From assembly GCF_030705305.1 (NCBI RefSeq), contig NZ_JAUZEE010000009.1, positions 1 through 64,000 on the forward strand: 64,000 nt of DNA, read 5' to 3'. Position 1 is the stretch's first letter; the number at the start of each line of letters is the position of its first letter. The position numbers were made by a program, and so were the translations under genes. Source of the DNA: Leptothrix discophora. GTDB lineage: Bacteria; Pseudomonadota; Gammaproteobacteria; Burkholderiales; Burkholderiaceae_C. The notes beneath the pieces were generated by a model. It searched no databases and was not told where the DNA came from. It saw only the letters and a program-made list of their open reading frames with translations. Shown here piece by piece: positions 60,589 through 64,000 of this stretch.

Positions 60589-61895
60589 AGCACGCCGATC
60601 GCGATGCCCGGCACCAGCAGGATCGCGATCAGGCGCAGCGCGTCGCTGACCAGGAAGGGCAGCACGCCCTTGTAGGTCTCGTGCATCGGCACCTCGCGTG
60701 CGAGGCTGTTGACGACGTAGACGTTCAGGCCGACCGGTGGCGCGGTCATGCCGATGCCGACGGTCATCAGCACGCAGATGCCGAACCAGATCGCCTTGGG
60801 CTCGGCGGCCAGGCCGTGCACGTCCAGCGCCATCACGGCGGGGAAGAGCACCGGGATGGTCAGCAGCATCATCGACAGCTCGTCCATGACGCAGCCCAGC
60901 ACGACGTAGAGCACCATGATCGCGCCGATGATCAGCAGCGGCGCGACATGCAGCGTGCCGGCCCATTCGGCGATGCGCGAGGGCATCTGGGTCAGGGCCA
61001 GCGCCGAGTTCATCATGTCCGCGCCGAGGAAGATCATGAAGACCATCGCGGTGGTCTCGGCGGTGCCGGTGAAGGCGCGCACGATGCCCTCGCGCGTGAT
61101 CTCGCCGCGCACCAGCGCCGCCGCGAAGGTGGCGATCGCCCCGACGGCGGCCGCCTCGGTGGGCGAGAAGATGCCGCTGTAGATGCCGCCGAAGACGACC
61201 ACGAAGATGGAAGCGATCGGCCAGACGCCCAGCAGCGCCTTCCAGCGTGCGGCCCACGGCAGTGGCTCGCTCGGCGTGGCCAGCGCGGGCCTGAAGCGGC
61301 AGACCAGGCCGATCACCACGAGGTAGCCGACGGTGGCGATCAGGCCCGGCACCATCGCCGCGGCGAACAGCTTGGCGATGTTCTGCTCGGTCAGGATGGC
61401 GTAGACCACCAGTGGCACCGATGGCGGGATCAGGATGCCCAGCGTGCCGCCGCAGGCCAGCGCGGCGGTGGTCAGGCGGCCGTGGTAGCCGTGCGCCTTC
61501 ATCTCGGGATAGGCGACCTGGGTGATCGTGGCCGAGGTGGCGACGCTGGAGCCGCAGACCGCACCGAAGGCCGCCGCCGACAGCACCGCGGCCATGGCCA
61601 GCCCGCCACGGATGTGGCCGACGAAGGCGGCAGCGGCCTGGAACAGCGCGCGCGACAGGCCGCCCTGGGTGGCGAACTGGCCCATCAGCAGGAACAGCGG
61701 GATCACCGACAGGTCGTAGACCGACAGCCGCGCCACCGCACTGCCCTTGAGCATGTTGAGCAGCGCCATGTCGCTGGACAGCGTGGCATAGCCGATGGCG
61801 CCGGGAATGAACATCGCGGCGGCGATGGGCACGCGCAGGCCCATCAGCACGAGCATGCTGGCGAACATCAGCAGGCCGATGAGGGTCGGGCTCAT
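60570..61895 (-). CDS. TRAP transporter large permease (DctM type)
   Basis: 441 residues from ATG at 61895, overlapping the small permease stop as ATGA. About 12 helices; GLRVPIAAAMFIPGAIGY, GGTLGILIPPSVPLVVYA, FSPTEAAAVGA and GMTAPPVGLNVYVVN are DctM signatures. It is the sodium-driven channel of the TRAP system, with DctQ and DctP. Its last codons (WFFR-stop) form half of a 42-bp palindrome. Confidence 0.93.
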   Translation of the reverse strand: MSPTLIGLLMFASMLVLMGLRVPIAAAMFIPGAIGYATLSSDMALLNMLKGSAVARLSVYDLSVIPLFLLMGQFATQGGLSRALFQAAAAFVGHIRGGLAMAAVLSAAAFGAVCGSSVATSATITQVAYPEMKAHGYHGRLTTAALACGGTLGILIPPSVPLVVYAILTEQNIAKLFAAAMVPGLIATVGYLVVIGLVCRFRPALATPSEPLPWAARWKALLGVWPIASIFVVVFGGIYSGIFSPTEAAAVGAIATFAAALVRGEITREGIVRAFTGTAETTAMVFMIFLGADMMNSALALTQMPSRIAEWAGTLHVAPLLIIGAIMVLYVVLGCVMDELSMMLLTIPVLFPAVMALDVHGLAAEPKAIWFGICVLMTVGIGMTAPPVGLNVYVVNSLAREVPMHETYKGVLPFLVSDALRLIAILLVPGIAIGVLPWFFR

Positions 61896-62404
61896 GAGGC
61901 GGCTCCGTCGAGGTCGGCCGTGCGGGCGTCCAGGCCACGCAGCAGGCGCTGCGCCTGCCACAGCGCGACCAGCGTGGTCAGCGCCAGGCCGGGCGCCAGC
62001 ATCAGGTAGTTCCAGCCCATCGGCAGGCCCAGGATCATGGTGGTCTCGCCGGCCTCGCTGACGGCCTGCGCACCGGCGGCGGTGCGCAGGCTCAGCAAGG
62101 CGCACATCAGCGCCAGGAGGATCGCGCCGATGCCGTCGAGCATGCGGTTGGCACGCTCGGGCAGGCGCTGGGTGAAGAAGTCCACGATGATGTTGGCGCC
62201 GTGCAGCTGGCACCAGGGCAGGCACAGCGAGATGGTCAGCGCGATGCCGAACTGGGTCAGCTCGACGTCGCCCGGGATGGGCCGCGACAGCAGCGATCGG
62301 CCGGCGATGCTGGCCACCACCATCAGCGCGACCGCGCAGGCCACGGCGCCGCCGGCCAACGCGAAGAACCAGGCGACGCGCCTGAGCAGGTTGTGCATGG
62401 ACAT
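61892..62404 (-). CDS. TRAP transporter small permease (DctQ type)
   Basis: 170 residues from ATG at 62404 (Met3 at 62398 is an alternative). Four helices with the PGDVELTQFGIALTISLCLPWCQLHGANIIVDFF motif region, and GWNYLMLAPGLALTTLVAL at the end. It couples DctM to the binding protein. Coupled to dctM by a four-base overlap. Confidence 0.9.
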   Translation of the reverse strand: MSMHNLLRRVAWFFALAGGAVACAVALMVVASIAGRSLLSRPIPGDVELTQFGIALTISLCLPWCQLHGANIIVDFFTQRLPERANRMLDGIGAILLALMCALLSLRTAAGAQAVSEAGETTMILGLPMGWNYLMLAPGLALTTLVALWQAQRLLRGLDARTADLDGAAS

Positions 62405-62525
62405 GAAGGTCGTTCCCTCGTCATCGGCCGCCCAATGCGACGACGCGCCCGGTGCGGGCGCGTCGTGCCGGACGGTCGTCGGTTGATCGGCGGTCGTCAG
62501 GCCCCGAGGCCCGCGACCGCTTCGT

Positions 62526-63569
62526 TCACTTCGTGACCTTGTAGCGCGCCAGCAGTTCGCGGGCGTCCTGCAGCATCTGCTTGCCCGGCATGCCCTTCTT
62601 GTCCATGTCGGCGACGAAGTCGTCGTAGAGCGGTGCGGAGACCTTGATCCAGTTGTCCAGCTCGCTGGCCGGGATCATCGTGAAGGTGTTGCCGTGGTCC
62701 TGTGCGGCCTTGCGCCCGGCGGCCTGGCTGTTGTCCCAGACCTTGCCGATCGACTGCGAGAAGACCGCGCCGCTGTTGGCGTCGATGACCTTCTTCAGGT
62801 CGGCTGGCAGCGCGTCGTAGCGGGCCTGGTTCATCGCGAAGACAAAGACCGCGCTGTAGAGCGCCGGGCGGGTCGGGTCGGTCTCGGAGTGGTACTTGAC
62901 CATCTCGTGCAGCTTCAGCGAGGGCATGACCTCCCAGGGCAGCAGGAAACCGTCGATCGTGCCCTTGCCGACGGCATCGACGATCGCCGGCAGCGGCATG
63001 CCCACCGGGCTGGCGCCCAGCGTGGACAGCAGCTTGTTGGTCTGGCGGGTCGGGGCGCGCATCTTCAGGCCCTTGAAGTCGGCCAGCGTGCGCACCGGCT
63101 TGTCGCGGGTGTGGACGTAGCCTTCGTCGTGCAGCCAGATCGCGAGGATCTTCGTGCCCGGAAATTCCTTCAGCGCGTACTTCTGCAGGTAGTCCCAGGA
63201 TGCGCGGGCGCCGGCCTCGGCCGAGTTGGCCATGAAGGGCAGCTCGAAGACCTCCAGCGCCGGGAAGCGGCCGGCGGTGTAGCCGGGCAGGGTGATGATG
63301 AGGTCGGCGACGCCGTCCTTGACCTGGTCGACCAGTTGCGGCGGCGTGCCGCCCATGCTCATGGCCGGGAAGACCTGGCACTTCATCTTGCCGGCCGACT
63401 CGCGGCCGATCTTGTCGCACCAGGGCGCGATGACGTTGACCGAGGCCATCGCCTGCGGGTTCCAGATGTGGTGGAACTTGAGGGTGACCTCCTGGGCCAG
63501 TGCGCTGCCGGCAAGGCAGAGTCCGGCGACGGCGGCCAGCAGGGCGCGGGTGCGGGGCGTGGGCTTCAT
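62526..63569 (-). CDS. TRAP transporter substrate-binding protein (DctP type)
   Basis: 347 residues. Sec signal (LLAAVAGLCLAGSALAQ, cleavage near 26). The family pattern is seen: LKFHHIWNPQAMASVNVIAPWC, FKGLKMRAPTRQTNKLLSTLGA, and DGFLLPWEVMPSLKLHEMVKYH. The Arg in LKMRAPTR is the usual carboxylate-binding residue, so the ligand is probably an organic acid. It is first in dctP-Q-M order; a 14-bp tandem duplication precedes it. Confidence 0.92.
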   Translation of the reverse strand: MKPTPRTRALLAAVAGLCLAGSALAQEVTLKFHHIWNPQAMASVNVIAPWCDKIGRESAGKMKCQVFPAMSMGGTPPQLVDQVKDGVADLIITLPGYTAGRFPALEVFELPFMANSAEAGARASWDYLQKYALKEFPGTKILAIWLHDEGYVHTRDKPVRTLADFKGLKMRAPTRQTNKLLSTLGASPVGMPLPAIVDAVGKGTIDGFLLPWEVMPSLKLHEMVKYHSETDPTRPALYSAVFVFAMNQARYDALPADLKKVIDANSGAVFSQSIGKVWDNSQAAGRKAAQDHGNTFTMIPASELDNWIKVSAPLYDDFVADMDKKGMPGKQMLQDARELLARYKVTK

Positions 63570-63578
63570 GGCGGTTGT

Positions 63579-63606
63579 CTCCGTGCGGTCCGCTCCGTGC
63601 GGTCCG
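63579..63606. repeat. 14-bp perfect tandem repeat upstream of the dctP-type gene
   Basis: CTCCGTGCGGTCCG occurs at 63579-63592 and again at 63593-63606. Read on the minus strand each copy ends in CGGAG, so the Shine-Dalgarno-like sequence of the substrate-binding protein is duplicated, the proximal one nine bases before the ATG. Confidence 0.65.
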
Positions 63607-63732
63607 ATGTGGCCCGAGATTCTTGTCGGTCGCCTCGCCCTTGCCAGTCAGGCTAACCCGCAAGCCCCCCGAAGGACGTGGACAGGCTGTCGTGCTGCGG
63701 CAAGATCGCGCCACTGTCCTCACGGAGTGGCC

Positions 63733-64000
63733 ATGAAACTGATTCTCCTCGTCGTGATCGCCGTCGTCGCGGTGCTGCTGTGGCGGGCCTCGCGCCGGCC
63801 GGACCGGTTCCGCATCGAGCGCAGCGCGGTCATCGCGGCACCGGCGGCGACGCTGCATGCGCTGGTCGACGACTTCCACCGCTGGGTCGACTGGTCGCCG
63901 TGGGAAGACCGCGATCCGGCCCTGCGGCGCGAGTACGGCGGCGCGCCGCACGGCACCGGCGCGCGCTATGCCTGGTCGGGCAACCGGCAGGTCGGGCGGG
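63733..64000 (+). CDS. SRPBCC (polyketide-cyclase-like) protein, 3' end outside window
   Basis: The first 89 codons are visible from ATG at 63733, with GGAG at 63724-63727. An N-terminal hydrophobic helix (LILLVVIAVVAVLLW) is followed by FRIERSAVIAAPAATLHALVDDFHRWVDWSPWEDRDPAL, the typical start of an SRPBCC/START-like domain. Function cannot be told. Divergent from the TRAP operon. Confidence 0.85.
   Translation, partial: MKLILLVVIAVVAVLLWRASRRPDRFRIERSAVIAAPAATLHALVDDFHRWVDWSPWEDRDPALRREYGGAPHGTGARYAWSGNRQVGR

Noticed and set aside
1-64000. CRISPR arrays, rRNA genes, intact insertion sequences or prophage
   Set aside because: No regularly spaced long repeats, rRNA sequence, transposase or phage structural genes were seen.

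Overview
The window is high-GC, densely coded bacterial chromosome. The gene set (TamA/TamB, PanD, PhnG-M C-P lyase, PPK1, TRAP transporter, beta-class GST, MCP ending in a xWETF tail) and the style of the proteins suggest a betaproteobacterium of the order Burkholderiales, in the Leptothrix/Sphaerotilus/Rubrivivax/Ideonella neighbourhood. That placement is inference from protein style only. No stretch longer than 300 bases lacks a gene. Many long reading frames exist on the opposite strand of real genes, as expected at this GC content, and were not annotated.

Layout. 1-470: a truncated integrase stump and a repeat cluster beside tRNA-Arg(CCT), the trace of an integration event. 470-12731 (minus strand): tamA-tamB, a CoxE-type VWA protein, an S9 peptidase, a GNAT enzyme, a small membrane protein, a MoxR ATPase and panD. 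12766-18557: a CHASE-PAS-GGDEF-EAL protein, a lipoprotein expansin and a methyl-accepting chemotaxis protein. 18568-25750: L-serine dehydratase, GST, a PlcP/LpxH-like metallophosphoesterase, a CorA/ZntB-type transporter, a ribbon-helix-helix protein with a histone-H1-like tail, an alpha/beta hydrolase and an M14 peptidase. 26000-30842: ppx and ppk1 with two small genes between. 31557-41328: phosphonate uptake and C-P lyase, phnGHIJKLM on plus and phnCDE plus a PhnZ-like HD protein on minus, with a 2H-phosphoesterase gene between ppk1 and phnG. 41402-51038: a six-gene overlapping minus-strand operon (PAP2, flippase-like membrane protein, GT2, two ArnT-like transferases, PAP2) divergent from an epimerase-lplT pair. 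51045-60541: GT4, an Mpo1-like membrane protein, a membrane-anchored class III aminotransferase, phosphatidylserine decarboxylase, an MGDG-synthase-type GT28, a 5'-nucleotidase lipoprotein and a phytase-like esterase. 60570-63569: a TRAP transporter. 63733-end: the start of an SRPBCC protein.

Phosphate is the thread joining most of 20-60 kb. Upstream of many of these genes I find GTCAY half-sites repeated at exactly 11-nt steps, the arrangement of PhoB-binding Pho boxes. The clearest case is the 141-bp divergent region at 48510-48650, which carries four half-sites pointing each way. Others precede the metallophosphoesterase, ppk1, GT4, the Mpo1-like gene and GT28, with weaker ones before phnG, the nucleotidase, a GNAT gene and psd. 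My reading is that this is a phosphate-starvation region: scavenging (phosphonates, nucleotides, phytate-like esters), polyphosphate turnover and membrane-lipid remodelling (phosphatases making diacylglycerol, glycosyltransferases replacing phosphate head groups). The lipid part has several members with no obvious place in known glycolipid pathways and is the best candidate here for an undescribed system. The 11-nt spacing is read directly from the sequence; the PhoB assignment and the lipid product are inference.
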